A DNA stretch of 64,000 bases from Geodermatophilus africanus (GCF_900107105.1 NZ_FNOT01000014.1:62001-126000); one strand, 5' to 3'; shown: positions 27,501-36,195, counted from the first letter of the stretch. Notes: a model not told the origin generated them from the sequence alone. Translations and numbers: made by a program.

Positions 27501-28012
27501 GGCCCGTGCTCGAGCTCGGCAGGGCCGGCGCGGCCGGCGGCGACAGGGGCGTCCGGCCCGTGCTGCGGGGCGACCTCGTCGTCGCCACGCTGCGGGCGTC
27601 GAACTGGAAGGAGGCCGCCACGGCGGTCGTGGACGAGCGCGAGTGGGTGCTCGCGAAGGACGGGCGGGAGCTCGTCGCCCGTTGGCCGGCGGACCCGGCG
27701 GGGACGGCGCGGCTGCGCGCCCGCCAGGCGTCGTGGTGGCGGGGCACGTGGGACGTCGACCTCGAGGGGCTGGTGCTGCAGGCGGCGCGGGCGTCGTTCT
27801 GGCGCAGCGGCCTGCGGTACAGCGACGGCGGCCGGCAGGTGGCGCTCGGCGGGACGACCGGTGGCTGGTCGCCCCGGCCGACGCTCCGCGCCGACGTCGA
27901 CCTGCCGCTGCACCAGCAGGTGTTCCTGCTGTGGCTGGAGCTCGTCCTGGCCCGCCGGGACGCCACCGTGGTCGGGGACGGCGGCGGCGACGGCGGGGGA
28001 GGTGGCGAGTGA
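27497..28012 (+). CDS. Conserved protein of unknown function upstream of dnaG
   Basis: 171 residues, soluble, no family recognised. The core starts VLRGDLVVATLRASNWKEAA and has SWWRGTWDVDLEGLVLQAAR, RYSDGGRQVALGGTTGGWSP and a C-terminal helix HQQVFLLWLELVLARRDATV. The alternating hydrophobic pattern suggests a beta-sheet layer, perhaps a PH-like or LURP/tubby-like fold, but this is only a guess. It overlaps the DUF218 gene by GTGA and dnaG by TGATG, so all three are translationally coupled. The tail is a Gly/Asp run (GDGGGDGGGGGE). Confidence 0.72.
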   Translation: MRPVLELGRAGAAGGDRGVRPVLRGDLVVATLRASNWKEAATAVVDEREWVLAKDGRELVARWPADPAGTARLRARQASWWRGTWDVDLEGLVLQAARASFWRSGLRYSDGGRQVALGGTTGGWSPRPTLRADVDLPLHQQVFLLWLELVLARRDATVVGDGGGDGGGGGE

Positions 28013-30507
28013 TGGCCGGCCGAGGACGCATCCGGGCCGCGGACATCGCGCTGGTCCGCGAGCGGTCGCGGATCGACGAGGTCGTCGGCGACCACCTGCA
28101 GCTCCGGCGCGCCGGCGGCGGCAGCCTCAAGGGGCTCTGCCCGTTCCACGACGAGAAGTCGCCGTCGTTCCACGTCACCCCCTCCCGCGGGCTCTACCAC
28201 TGCCTGGCAGGCGAGACCGGGGTCCTCACCGGGGACGGCGTCGTCGCCATCCGGGACCTCGCCGGCCGCACGGTCCGGGTGCTCGGCGGGGACGGCCGCT
28301 GGGTGGAGGCGCCGTTCCGGTCCTACGGCGTGCAGCGGCTGATGCGGCTGACGCTGACCCGCGGCGGCCGGACGAAGGTGCTGCACGCTACCGACGAGCA
28401 CCGCTGGTTCGTGGTGTCCGGCGTCCGGGACCGTCGGGAGACGGTGACCAGGGACCTGCTCCCAGGGGACCGGCTGGCCTCGGCCACCCCCCCGGCGCCC
28501 GTGCCACCGCTCGTCGCGGCCGGCGGCCCCGGGTCGACGCGGCGGGCGGTGGCCGCGCTGCTCGGGCGCAAGGAGGCCGAGGTGGCGCGCTGGGTGCCCG
28601 ACGCGCACGCCGACCTGCGGTCCCGCCCCGCGCCGGCCGTGGTGGCAGCCGTGCTCCGGACCGCGCGGCGGCACGCCGAGGCCCGGCACCGAGGGAGCAG
28701 CTGGGTCGTCCGGTCGGTCGAGTGGTCCGACCGGGTGGAGGAGGTCTTCTGCGCCGAGGTGCCGGGCAGCCACGCCTTCGCGCTCGAGGACGACGTCCTC
28801 ACCGGGAACTGCTTCGGCTGCGGCGTGGGCGGTGACGTCATCCGCTTCGTGCAGGAGATGGACCACCTGTCGTTCACCGAGGCGGTCGAGCTGCTGGCCG
28901 GGCGGGCCAACGTCGAGCTGCACTACGAGGACGACGGCGGCCGGCCCACCGGCGCCCCGGACCGCGCGCAGGCCGGGCAGCGGGCGCGGCTGGTCGCGGC
29001 CAACGCGGCGGCGGCGGCCTTCTACGCCGAGCAGCTCGGCAGCCCGGAGGCGGCGCCGGCCCGGCAGTTCCTGGCCGACCGCGGCTTCGACCGCCAGGTG
29101 GCGCTGGACTTCGGCTGCGGCTTCGCCCCCGGCGGCTGGGACACCCTCACCCGCCACCTGCGCGGCCGGGGCTTCACGCAGCAGGAGCTGGTGACGGCAG
29201 GGCTGGCCAAGGAGTCCAGCCGCGGCACGCTCATCGACCGCTTCCACCGCCGGCTGGTCTGGCCGATCAAGGACATCACCGGTGACGTCATCGGCTTCGG
29301 CGCCCGCAAGCTCATGGACGACGACCCGGGCCCCAAGTACCTCAACACCCCCGAGACGCTGCTCTACAAGAAGAGCAGCGTGCTGTACGGCGTCGACCGG
29401 GCGAAGCGGGACATCGCCCGCCGCCACCAGGCCGTCGTCGTCGAGGGCTACACCGACGTCATGGCCTGCCACCTGGCCGGCGTGACCACCGCCGTCGCCT
29501 CGTGCGGGACGGCGTTCGGCCCCGAGCACATCGGCGTGCTGCGCCGGCTGCTCATGGACCAGGACGAGTTCCGCGGCGAGGTGATCTACACCTTCGACGG
29601 GGACGCCGCCGGGCAGGCCGCGGCGATGAAGACCTTCGCCGAGGACCAGCGCTTCGTCGGGCAGACCTTCGTCGCCGTGGAGCCCGACGGCCGCGACCCG
29701 TGCGAGCTGCGGCAGGCGCACGGCGACGCCGCCGTCCGCGACCTGGTGGGCCGCCGGACGCCGCTGATCGCCTTCGTCCTCAAGACCACGCTGGCCGGGT
29801 ACGACCTCGACACCGTCGAGGGCCGGGTCGCCGCGCTGGAGAAGACCGCGCCGCTGGTCGCCCAGATCAAGGACCACGCGCTGCGCCCGGCCTACGCCCG
29901 CCAGCTGGCCGGGATGATCGGCAACACCGACGAGGCCGAGGTGCTCGAGCGGGTCCGCCGGATCACCGGCGACACCGGCGGCCCGCCGCAGCGCGGCCGG
30001 CCGCGGACGCCGCAGAAGAGCCCCGACGACGTCGCGGTCGAGGTCGAGCGGGAGGCGCTCAAGGCCGCGCTGCAGAGCCCCGAGCTGGCCGGGCCGTCGT
30101 TCGACGCCATCCCGGTCGAGGCCTACACCGACCCCGACTACGCGGCCGTCGCCGCGGCCGTCGCGCAGGCCGGTGGCGCGGCCGCCACCCGGGTCACCGG
30201 CCCGGCCTGGCTGGACGAGATCGCCGCCCACTGCACCCGGGAGAGCGCGACCGCGCTGCTGACCGCGCTGGCGGTGGAGCCGATGCGCTCGGCGGCCGAG
30301 GCCGACGCCGCCTACGTCAACGCGGTGCTGGCCCGGCTGGAGGAGATGCACACGGTCCGCCAGGTGGCCGAGCTCAAGGGCCGGCTGCAGCGGATGAACC
30401 CGGTCGAGGCCGGCGACGAGTACATGCGGGCCTTCGGCCAGCTCATGGCCCTGGAGCAGCAGGCGATCTCGCTGCGCAAGCGCGCGATGGGCGGGCTGGG
30501 CGCGTGA
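28012..30507 (+). CDS. dnaG: DNA primase interrupted by a mini-intein
   Basis: Replicative primase that makes RNA primers at the fork. 831 codons, 628 residues after excision of a 203-residue intein. The CHC2 zinc ribbon has Cys43 and His46 (LCPFHDEKSPSFHVTP), then YH, the intein, and CFGCGVGGDVIRF. TOPRIM is marked by VVVEGYTDVMACHLAG and YTFDGDAAGQAAAMKTF; the C-terminal helicase-binding domain begins around SPDDVAVEVEREALKAALQ. ATG 28012 overlaps the preceding stop. The stop overlaps the next gene by GTGA. Confidence 0.95.
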   Translation: MAGRGRIRAADIALVRERSRIDEVVGDHLQLRRAGGGSLKGLCPFHDEKSPSFHVTPSRGLYHCLAGETGVLTGDGVVAIRDLAGRTVRVLGGDGRWVEAPFRSYGVQRLMRLTLTRGGRTKVLHATDEHRWFVVSGVRDRRETVTRDLLPGDRLASATPPAPVPPLVAAGGPGSTRRAVAALLGRKEAEVARWVPDAHADLRSRPAPAVVAAVLRTARRHAEARHRGSSWVVRSVEWSDRVEEVFCAEVPGSHAFALEDDVLTGNCFGCGVGGDVIRFVQEMDHLSFTEAVELLAGRANVELHYEDDGGRPTGAPDRAQAGQRARLVAANAAAAAFYAEQLGSPEAAPARQFLADRGFDRQVALDFGCGFAPGGWDTLTRHLRGRGFTQQELVTAGLAKESSRGTLIDRFHRRLVWPIKDITGDVIGFGARKLMDDDPGPKYLNTPETLLYKKSSVLYGVDRAKRDIARRHQAVVVEGYTDVMACHLAGVTTAVASCGTAFGPEHIGVLRRLLMDQDEFRGEVIYTFDGDAAGQAAAMKTFAEDQRFVGQTFVAVEPDGRDPCELRQAHGDAAVRDLVGRRTPLIAFVLKTTLAGYDLDTVEGRVAALEKTAPLVAQIKDHALRPAYARQLAGMIGNTDEAEVLERVRRITGDTGGPPQRGRPRTPQKSPDDVAVEVEREALKAALQSPELAGPSFDAIPVEAYTDPDYAAVAAAVAQAGGAAATRVTGPAWLDEIAAHCTRESATALLTALAVEPMRSAAEADAAYVNAVLARLEEMHTVRQVAELKGRLQRMNPVEAGDEYMRAFGQLMALEQQAISLRKRAMGGLGA
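28201..28809 (+). other. Mini-intein in the DnaG zinc ribbon
   Basis: 203-residue in-frame insertion between YH and CFGCG, starting CLAGETGVLTGDGV and ending DDVLTGN. Cys1 is present and +1 is Cys. Block B is HATDEHRWF with Thr64, His67 and Trp69; block F is VFCAEVPGSHAFAL with Cys184 and His191; block G is LTGN with Thr201, Gly202 and Asn203. So Trp69-Cys184-Thr201 match the class 3 WCT positions although Cys1 is a class 1 feature. The penultimate residue is Gly instead of His. No LAGLIDADG motif is present; the middle (about 95-165) is Ala/Arg-rich, probably an endonuclease remnant. The +1 Cys becomes a zinc ligand after splicing. Confidence 0.9.
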
Positions 30508-31085
30508 CCCTGCTCGACCGCGTGCGGCAGCGGTTCACCCGGCCGCCGGAGCTCGTCCGCGCGGTGGTGCAGACCTCGTCCGACCCCGACGAGCGGGTGC
30601 TGGCCTGGGGGACGCTCGTGCGCGACGGGGGCTGGCTGGTCGCGACGTCGCGCGGACTGCGCCGGGTGCCGGGGGACCTGGCGCTGACGCAGGCCGGCGA
30701 GGTCGGCGTGCTGCCGTGGCACGAGGTCGGCACCGCGCGGTGGACGGCGACCGGCGACGGCGGTGGCCGCTTCGAGGTGACCCCGCTGACCGAGGTCGAG
30801 CCCGGGGTGCAGGCGCGGCTGCCGGTGGAGCGGCACGCGCTGGCCGACGCGGGAGGCCTCCCGCCCGTCGTCCGCCGGCGGGTGGACCAGACGGTGGTCG
30901 CCAGCCGGCGTGTGCCGCTGCCCGGCAGGGGAGGGGTCGTGCTCGTCGCCCGGCGGCTGCCCGGTCAGGCCGAGCGGGAGTGGACCGTCGTCTTCGACGA
31001 CGACGCCGACCGCAGCGACCCGGCCGCGCGGGAGGCCGCCCGGCAGCAGTTGGCGGAGGCGATCGCGGCCGACCAGCCGAGCTGA
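30504..31085 (+). CDS. Conserved protein of unknown function downstream of dnaG
   Basis: 193 residues, soluble, unrecognised. LAWGTLVRDGGWLVATSRGL and LRRVPGDLALTQAGEVGVLPW followed by HEVGTARWTATGDGGGRFEV look like a PH-like beta domain that reads out a sequence of strands. The C-terminal half has RRLPGQAEREWTVVFDDDAD and a final amphipathic helix. GTG 30504 overlaps the dnaG stop (GTGA), so it is co-translated with primase. That coupling is the only functional hint. Confidence 0.72.
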   Translation: MTLLDRVRQRFTRPPELVRAVVQTSSDPDERVLAWGTLVRDGGWLVATSRGLRRVPGDLALTQAGEVGVLPWHEVGTARWTATGDGGGRFEVTPLTEVEPGVQARLPVERHALADAGGLPPVVRRRVDQTVVASRRVPLPGRGGVVLVARRLPGQAEREWTVVFDDDADRSDPAAREAARQQLAEAIAADQPS

Positions 31086-31162
31086 GGAGGGCCCGTCCTC
31101 GCGGTGGGGCCCCGCACCACTCGGGACAACGGGCCGGCAGAAAATCGACGAAGTGGCACGGG

Positions 31163-31189
31163 TTGATCCGGCCGCCTCGCTCCTACCCT
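31163..31189 (+). promoter_or_regulatory. Putative promoter of the NCS1 permease operon
   Basis: TTGATC (31163-31168) and TACCCT (31184-31189) with a 15-nt spacer, 55 nt before the first ATG of the operon. The spacing is short of the ideal 17, so this is tentative. The preceding 31086-31140 contains a weak copy of the GC-rich intergenic repeat. Confidence 0.35.
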
Positions 31190-31244
31190 CCCTCCGACCC
31201 CCGCTCGGCGCTCGCCGTCGGGGCTCCCGCGAGAGGGGACAGGC

Positions 31245-31415
31245 ATGGACGACACCGACCGCGCGGTGCGCGACGAGCTGGCACGGCGGCTGGCCGTCAT
31301 CGAGGTCGAGGAGCGGGAGACCCCCCGGCCCCCGTTCCCGCGCGGCGACATGGTCGTCCTCGTGGCGATGGTTGTCGTCTCGGTCGTCGTCGGCCTGATC
31401 GTGGGTCTTGCCTGA
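31245..31415 (+). CDS. 56-residue membrane microprotein before the NCS1 permease
   Basis: ATG 31245 with GAGAGGGGACAGGC upstream opens a 56-residue frame. Its first half is a charged amphipathic helix (DDTDRAVRDELARRLAVIEV). The second half is a single transmembrane helix, MVVLVAMVVVSVVVGLIVGL. The stop overlaps the permease ATG as TGATG, so translation is coupled. Small one-helix proteins encoded directly before a transporter are often partner subunits; here that is inference. It is not similar to any family I can name. Confidence 0.75.
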   Translation: MDDTDRAVRDELARRLAVIEVEERETPRPPFPRGDMVVLVAMVVVSVVVGLIVGLA

Positions 31416-32875
31416 TGGCCGCGCACGAGGACGTGGCCCGCGAGGCGACCTTCGGGTCGCTGCCGGTCACGCGCGAGGAGCGGGTCTGGAACTTCACCGA
31501 CTTCACCTGGGTGAACGTCGGCCTTGCCATCGCCACCTGGGCCTTCCTGGTGGGCGGGGCCACGGCCTCCTTGGTCGGCTTCGCCGACGGCCTGCTGGCC
31601 ATGGTGATCGGCAACGCGATCGGCGTGGCGATCATGCTGCTGGCCAGCGTCGTGGCCAGCCAGCGCTACGGCGTCGAGCAGTACACGGTGCTGCGCAGCG
31701 TCTTCGGCTTCGGCGGGGTGGCGCTGATCGTCTTCACCGTCATCCTGTTCACCGAGATGGGCTGGTCGTCCCTGCTCAGCGTGATGTTCGGGCGGGCGGT
31801 CAGCCAGGTCTCCAACGAGGCCCTCGGCACCTCGATCGACCCGAGCGGCCTGGCGGTCACCGCCTTCGCCCTCGTCGCCATCGTGGCCGCCTGGGTCATC
31901 CTGGCCAAGGGCCCGCTGACGATCCGGTTCTTCAACCGGATCGTGGCCCCCGGCCTGGCGGTCCTCACCGTCGGCATGCTGGTGCTCATCTTCACCGAGA
32001 CCAGCTGGGCGCAGCTCCTGGACGCCGCCCCGCTGGCACCCTTCGAGGACGACCGGCTCAACTTCGCGCTGGCCGTGGAGTTCAACCTCGGCGTCGGCTT
32101 CTCCTGGTGGCCGGTGATGGGCAGCCTCGCCCGGCTGACGACGACGCCCCGCGCGGCGATGTGGCCGGCCTTCATCGGGCTGTTCGGCGCGACGATCCTG
32201 GCCCAGGCGGTCGGCATGGCCGCGGCGCTGACCCTGGGCGACTCCGACCCGACGGTGTGGATGGTGCCCCTGGGTGGCGCCTGGCTCGGCGCGCTGGCGC
32301 TGGTCTTCGTGGCCTTCGCCAACCTGACCAGCCTGGCCTCGATCGTGTACTCCACCTGCCTGGCGCTGCGGCAGGCCGGCGGCTCCTTCCTCACCCGCGT
32401 GCCGTGGCCGTGGCTGTGCGCCGGCTTCTTCGTGCTGCCGGGGATCCTCGCCTTCTTCCCGGGCCTGCTCTACGACCAGTTCCTGCTGTTCGTGACCTGG
32501 ACCGGGGCGTTCCTCGCGGCGATCTGCGGCACGGTCATCGCCGACTACTTCCTGCTGCGCCGGCAGCGCATCGACCTGCGGGGGCTGTACGGCCACGGGG
32601 CGGCGAGCCCGTACCACTTCACCGGCGGCTTCAACGTCGCGGCGCTGCTGTCCATGGGTCTCGGGGCGCTCACCTACGTGCTGCTCTACAACCCGCAGAC
32701 GCTCGAGACGCGACCGGCGTTCAACCTGCTGACCGCCTCGGTCCCGGCCGTCGTGGTGGCCGCCGTGGCGCACCTGCTGCTGACGGCGCTGCTGGTCCGC
32801 CGCGCCGGGCAGGGCGGGTACGACGCGGTCGCCCCGACCACCGCGGCCGGCCGCACCCGAGGGGAGCAGGCCTGA
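31415..32875 (+). CDS. NCS1-family purine/cytosine-type permease
   Basis: Twelve-helix transporter of the nucleobase:cation symporter-1 family (CodB, PucI, Mhp1 relatives), 486 residues. The N-terminal signature VWNFTDFTWVNVGLAIATWA, LGTSIDPSG, FNRIVAPGLAVLTVGMLVL and the long VEFNLGVGFSWWPVMGSLAR fit cytosine/allantoin/hydantoin carriers. The conserved FNRIVAP and the substrate-site Trp pair are visible. The substrate is probably a nucleobase or a cyclic amide. It overlaps both neighbours by TGATG, within a four-gene catabolic operon with a dehydrogenase and a nitrilase-like hydrolase. Confidence 0.9.
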   Translation: MAAHEDVAREATFGSLPVTREERVWNFTDFTWVNVGLAIATWAFLVGGATASLVGFADGLLAMVIGNAIGVAIMLLASVVASQRYGVEQYTVLRSVFGFGGVALIVFTVILFTEMGWSSLLSVMFGRAVSQVSNEALGTSIDPSGLAVTAFALVAIVAAWVILAKGPLTIRFFNRIVAPGLAVLTVGMLVLIFTETSWAQLLDAAPLAPFEDDRLNFALAVEFNLGVGFSWWPVMGSLARLTTTPRAAMWPAFIGLFGATILAQAVGMAAALTLGDSDPTVWMVPLGGAWLGALALVFVAFANLTSLASIVYSTCLALRQAGGSFLTRVPWPWLCAGFFVLPGILAFFPGLLYDQFLLFVTWTGAFLAAICGTVIADYFLLRRQRIDLRGLYGHGAASPYHFTGGFNVAALLSMGLGALTYVLLYNPQTLETRPAFNLLTASVPAVVVAAVAHLLLTALLVRRAGQGGYDAVAPTTAAGRTRGEQA

Positions 32876-33981
32876 TGCCGCGCACCGCCCGCGCCGCCGT
32901 CCACCCGGGGACGGGCGACCGGCTGGAGATCCGGTCGGTCACCGTCGCCGACCCCGGACCCGGCGAGGTGCTGGTCCGGCTCGGTGCCTCGGGCGTGTGC
33001 GGCTCGGACCGCCACGTCCTGGATGGCGAGTGGCAGCTGCCGTCGCCGACGGTCATGGGCCACGAGGGCGCGGGCGTCGTCGAGGCGGTCGGGGCGGGGG
33101 TGCAGGACGTCGCGGTCGGGGACCACGTCGTCCTGTCCTGGTACTACCCCTGCCGGCGCTGCCGGGCCTGCGCCCAGGGCAAGGCGTGGGCCTGCACCGG
33201 GACCCGGTCGAACGAGTGCCTCCTCCCCGACGGCAGCACCCGGCTCACCGGTGAGGACGGCGGCACCGTCTACCCGTACCTGGCCCTCGGCACGATGGGC
33301 GAGTACACGGTGGTGCCCGAGTCGGCCGCGGTGCGGATCCCGGAGGCGGTCCCGTTCGAGGTGGCGAGCCTCATCGGGTGCTCGATCACCACCGGCGTCG
33401 GCGCGGTCGTCAACAACGCCCGGGTGCCGGCCGGCGCGTCCGCCGTGGTGCTGGGGTGCGGCGGCGTCGGGCTGGCGGTGGTCATGGGCCTGGCGCTCGT
33501 GGGCGCCGACCCGATCGTGGCGGTCGACACCAGCGAGGAGAAGCTGGCCGCGGCCCGCTCGTTCGGCGCCACCCACACCGTCCGCGCCGGGGCCGAGGAC
33601 GTGCCGGCCCGGGTGCGGGAGCTGACCGACGGCGGTGCCGACTTCGCCTTCGAGGTGATCGGCCGCACCGAGACGATCGAGCAGGTGCCCGGGCTGCTGG
33701 CCACCGCCGGCACCGGCGTGCTCGTCGGGCTGCCGGCCGAGGGCCAGAAGGCGGCCATCGACGTGCTCGAGCTCGCCGAGTCGGGCAAGACCCTCGTCGG
33801 CTCCAACTACGGGGGCGCGGTACCGAGCATCGACTTCCCGCGGGTGGCCCGGCTGTACCTGGACGGGAAGCTGCCGCTCGACGGCCTGATCTCCCACCGG
33901 GTCCGGCTCGACGAGGTCAACGAGGCCTTCGACGCCATGAGAGCCGGGCAGCGCACCCGCAGCGTCATCGTGTTCGACTGA
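32875..33981 (+). CDS. Zinc-dependent alcohol dehydrogenase family protein
   Basis: Medium-chain dehydrogenase, 368 residues. Catalytic zinc: Cys in GVCGSDRHVLDGEW, His/Glu in GHEGAGVVEAVGAG. The structural zinc lobe has four Cys, CRRCRACAQGKAWAC. The Rossmann fold VVLGCGGVGLAVVMGLALVG carries the nucleotide site, and an Asp after the second strand (AVDTSEEKLAAA) predicts NAD rather than NADP. The long loop before the cofactor domain resembles the class of S-hydroxymethyl mycothiol or glutathione dehydrogenases and aryl-alcohol dehydrogenases, so the substrate is open. Coupled to the permease by TGATG. Confidence 0.9.
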   Translation: MPRTARAAVHPGTGDRLEIRSVTVADPGPGEVLVRLGASGVCGSDRHVLDGEWQLPSPTVMGHEGAGVVEAVGAGVQDVAVGDHVVLSWYYPCRRCRACAQGKAWACTGTRSNECLLPDGSTRLTGEDGGTVYPYLALGTMGEYTVVPESAAVRIPEAVPFEVASLIGCSITTGVGAVVNNARVPAGASAVVLGCGGVGLAVVMGLALVGADPIVAVDTSEEKLAAARSFGATHTVRAGAEDVPARVRELTDGGADFAFEVIGRTETIEQVPGLLATAGTGVLVGLPAEGQKAAIDVLELAESGKTLVGSNYGGAVPSIDFPRVARLYLDGKLPLDGLISHRVRLDEVNEAFDAMRAGQRTRSVIVFD

Positions 33982-33985
33982 GCCC

Positions 33986-35653
33986 GTGAACGGTTCGGTC
34001 CGGGTCGCCGCCCTGCAGCTGGTCGCCGCCCGCGGGGACACGCGGGCGAACCTCGACGCGATCGAGGAGCTGGGCGCCGCGGCGGCGGGCGAGGGCGCGG
34101 TCGTCGTGGTCGCGCCGGAGATGGCCGTCACCGGCTACTGCTGGCCGGACGAGGACGAGGTCCGTGCCCTCGCCGAGCCGCTGGACGGTCCGTCGGTCCG
34201 GCGGCTCGTCGCGCTGGCCCGCGGTACCGGTGCGTGGTTCGTCGTCGGCCTGCCCGAGGTCGACCGGGACCTCGGCACGCTGCACAACAGCTGCGTGCTG
34301 GTGGGGCCCGACGGGCTCGAGGGTGTCTACCGCAAGATCCACCCGTTCCTCGCCGACCCGTTCTGGGCGGTCGACGGCAACGAGGTGCCACCGGTCTGGA
34401 CGACGCCGGCCGGCCGCGTCAGCCCCATGATCTGCGCCGACCTCGACTACCCCGAGATGGCGCGGCACGTCGCGCTGGCCGGGGCCGACTGGGCCGCGGT
34501 GCCGACGGCGTGGGTGGACGAGCCGGGGCCGAGCGCCAGCTGGCGGCTGCGCGCCTGGGAGAACGCCCTGCCCGTGGTGGCGGCGGACATGGCGGGTGCT
34601 GAGCTGGGCGTCCAGTTCAGCGGCGGCAGCGCCGTGCTCGGCCACGCAGGGGAGGTGCTGGCCTCGCGGGACGCCGGTGCCGGGGCCGTCGTGGCGACCC
34701 TGGACCTCGAGGCGGCCGCTCGGGCGCGGGCCGCGGTGCTGGCGGGCCGTCGTCCGCAGGAGTACCGCCCGCTCGCGTTGAGCAAGCGCTGGCCGCGGCG
34801 GTCGGTGGACGCGCTCTTCGGCGAACCGCCGAGCGAGGACCGCGTGTCCGTCGCCGTCCTCGCCGGCGCACCGGGGGAGCTCCCGCTGCCGCCGGCCGGC
34901 GGAGGGCTGGCCGTGCTGCCGGCCTTCCACCTGTGCGGCGGTGCGCCGGCGGACGCGGCAGCCGCCACCGCTGCCTCGCGGGCCTGGTCCGCAGCGCTCG
35001 ACCGGCTGCGCGCGGTCGCGGCCGAGGCCCGCTGCGAGGTGGTCACCTCACTGGTCGAGCCCGGGGAGGGCGACGCGCTGCACCACACCGTCGTGGCCGT
35101 CTCGGCCGACGGCGACGTCGTCCGGCACCGCGCCACCCACCTCGGGCGGCACGCCGCGTGGGCGACGCCCGGAGCCGGCCCGGCCCGGCCGCTGCGCCGG
35201 CCGTGGGGGCGGCTCGGACTGCTGGTGGGGGAGGAGCTCGAGCCGTTCGAGCCGTCGCGGGCCCTGGCGATCCAGGAGGCCGACGTGCTCGCCGTACCGG
35301 CGGCGGTCGAGTGGCCCTGGCCGGTGTCCTTCCCCGGGTCCGACGTCCCCCTCGGCCCCGAGCTGCAGGCCCCCGACCCGTGCTTCGCGCACCCCGCGCG
35401 GCTGCGGGCGGGGGACTCGCACGTCTGGCTCGCGATGGCGAACGCGGCGGGGTCGACCCCCGGCGGGGTCTTCGCACCCGATCACGTACGGGTGCCGCGC
35501 GTCGAGGTGCTGGCCGACCGGCCCGGCTGGACCACGCTGGACTGCGTCACCCGTGGCCCTGACGAGCTCGGCCGGGTATGCGAGGAGAAGCCGCAGCTGG
35601 TGCGCCGACGGGCCGACCTCCTGGCGGGTCGGCTGCTGCTCCCCGCCCGCTGA
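33986..35653 (+). CDS. Tandem nitrilase-superfamily protein (second domain inactive)
   Basis: 555 residues with two carbon-nitrogen hydrolase folds. Domain 1 (about 1-260) has the full catalytic triad: Glu45 in VVAPEMAVTGY, Lys117 in VYRKIHPF and Cys150 in MICADLDYPE. Domain 2 (about 285-550) starts VSVAVLAGAPGELPLPP but lacks all three residues (LPAFHLCGG, LGLLVGEELEPFEPS), so it is structural. Such enzymes hydrolyse nitriles, amides or N-carbamoyl compounds. With the NCS1 permease a ureide or cyclic amide breakdown product is a reasonable substrate, but this is inference. GTG 33986 is 4 nt after the dehydrogenase stop. Confidence 0.88.
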   Translation: MNGSVRVAALQLVAARGDTRANLDAIEELGAAAAGEGAVVVVAPEMAVTGYCWPDEDEVRALAEPLDGPSVRRLVALARGTGAWFVVGLPEVDRDLGTLHNSCVLVGPDGLEGVYRKIHPFLADPFWAVDGNEVPPVWTTPAGRVSPMICADLDYPEMARHVALAGADWAAVPTAWVDEPGPSASWRLRAWENALPVVAADMAGAELGVQFSGGSAVLGHAGEVLASRDAGAGAVVATLDLEAAARARAAVLAGRRPQEYRPLALSKRWPRRSVDALFGEPPSEDRVSVAVLAGAPGELPLPPAGGGLAVLPAFHLCGGAPADAAAATAASRAWSAALDRLRAVAAEARCEVVTSLVEPGEGDALHHTVVAVSADGDVVRHRATHLGRHAAWATPGAGPARPLRRPWGRLGLLVGEELEPFEPSRALAIQEADVLAVPAAVEWPWPVSFPGSDVPLGPELQAPDPCFAHPARLRAGDSHVWLAMANAAGSTPGGVFAPDHVRVPRVEVLADRPGWTTLDCVTRGPDELGRVCEEKPQLVRRRADLLAGRLLLPAR

Positions 35654-35734
35654 CGCCGGAGCCCGCGGGCGGGTCGGCCGGCTCTGCCGGGCCGGTGGCG
35701 GCCCCGCGCACCGGCTCATGAACCGCCCGGTGGG

Positions 35735-36055
35735 TCAGAGCCCGCCGGCGGTGTCCGGCGGCGGCAGCGGCGTGTCCGACCCGGGGGTGGTGCCGGTGGC
35801 CGTGCGGGCCCGCGGGACCGAGCCCGGACGGGCGGCCGCCGAGCGGTCACCGGAGCCGCCCAGGCCGACCCGGGCCCTCGCCGAGTTGAGGACGCCGTCG
35901 GCGCGGGCCTGCGCCATGCCGGCCAGGCCCTGCAGCTGCGGGTTGTCCTTGGCCTGCTCCCAGGCCCGGCGGATCTGCTCGTAACGCTCGGTGCCCGCCT
36001 TCGCACCGAGCACGTAGCCGGCACCGAAGCCGACGAGGAAGGACAGCTTCGCCAT
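35735..36055 (-). CDS. YtxH-like small glycine-zipper protein
   Basis: 106 residues. The N-terminal KLSFLVGFGAGYVLGAKAGT is a Gly-zipper membrane segment typical of YtxH/DUF-type stress or envelope proteins, followed by ERYEQIRRAWEQAKDNPQLQ, the usual second element. The remainder is a disordered Ala/Arg/Pro/Thr tail. ATG 36055 has AGGTTCTCC-like AGGA/GAGG 5-10 nt upstream on the minus strand. It probably shares the divergent promoter region with tRNA-Asn. Confidence 0.8.
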   Translation of the reverse strand: MAKLSFLVGFGAGYVLGAKAGTERYEQIRRAWEQAKDNPQLQGLAGMAQARADGVLNSARARVGLGGSGDRSAAARPGSVPRARTATGTTPGSDTPLPPPDTAGGL

Positions 36056-36161
36056 GGAGAACCTCCAGGTGGGACGCGGGGGACTGGACGATCACGGTAG
36101 CCGCGTTCCGGTGTGGCGCGCGACGCGGAGGGCCCTGCACGGGTGCGCGGACGGGGTGGGG

Positions 36162-36167
36162 TAACCT
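36162..36167 (+). promoter_or_regulatory. -10 box for tRNA-Asn
   Basis: TAACCT 28 nt before the tRNA 5' end, the usual distance when a short leader is processed. No -35 is evident. Confidence 0.4.
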
Positions 36168-36195
36168 CGTCGCTGCGCGCGGGCACGCCCGCCGG

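Noticed and set aside
28201-28809. Insertion in dnaG considered as a gene-disrupting mobile element
   Set aside because: The frame is kept, intein blocks are present and the extein rejoins perfectly as YHCFGCG.
31086-31244. Riboswitch upstream of the NCS1 permease operon
   Set aside because: The leader is short and shows no purine, guanidine or other riboswitch core that I can recognise.
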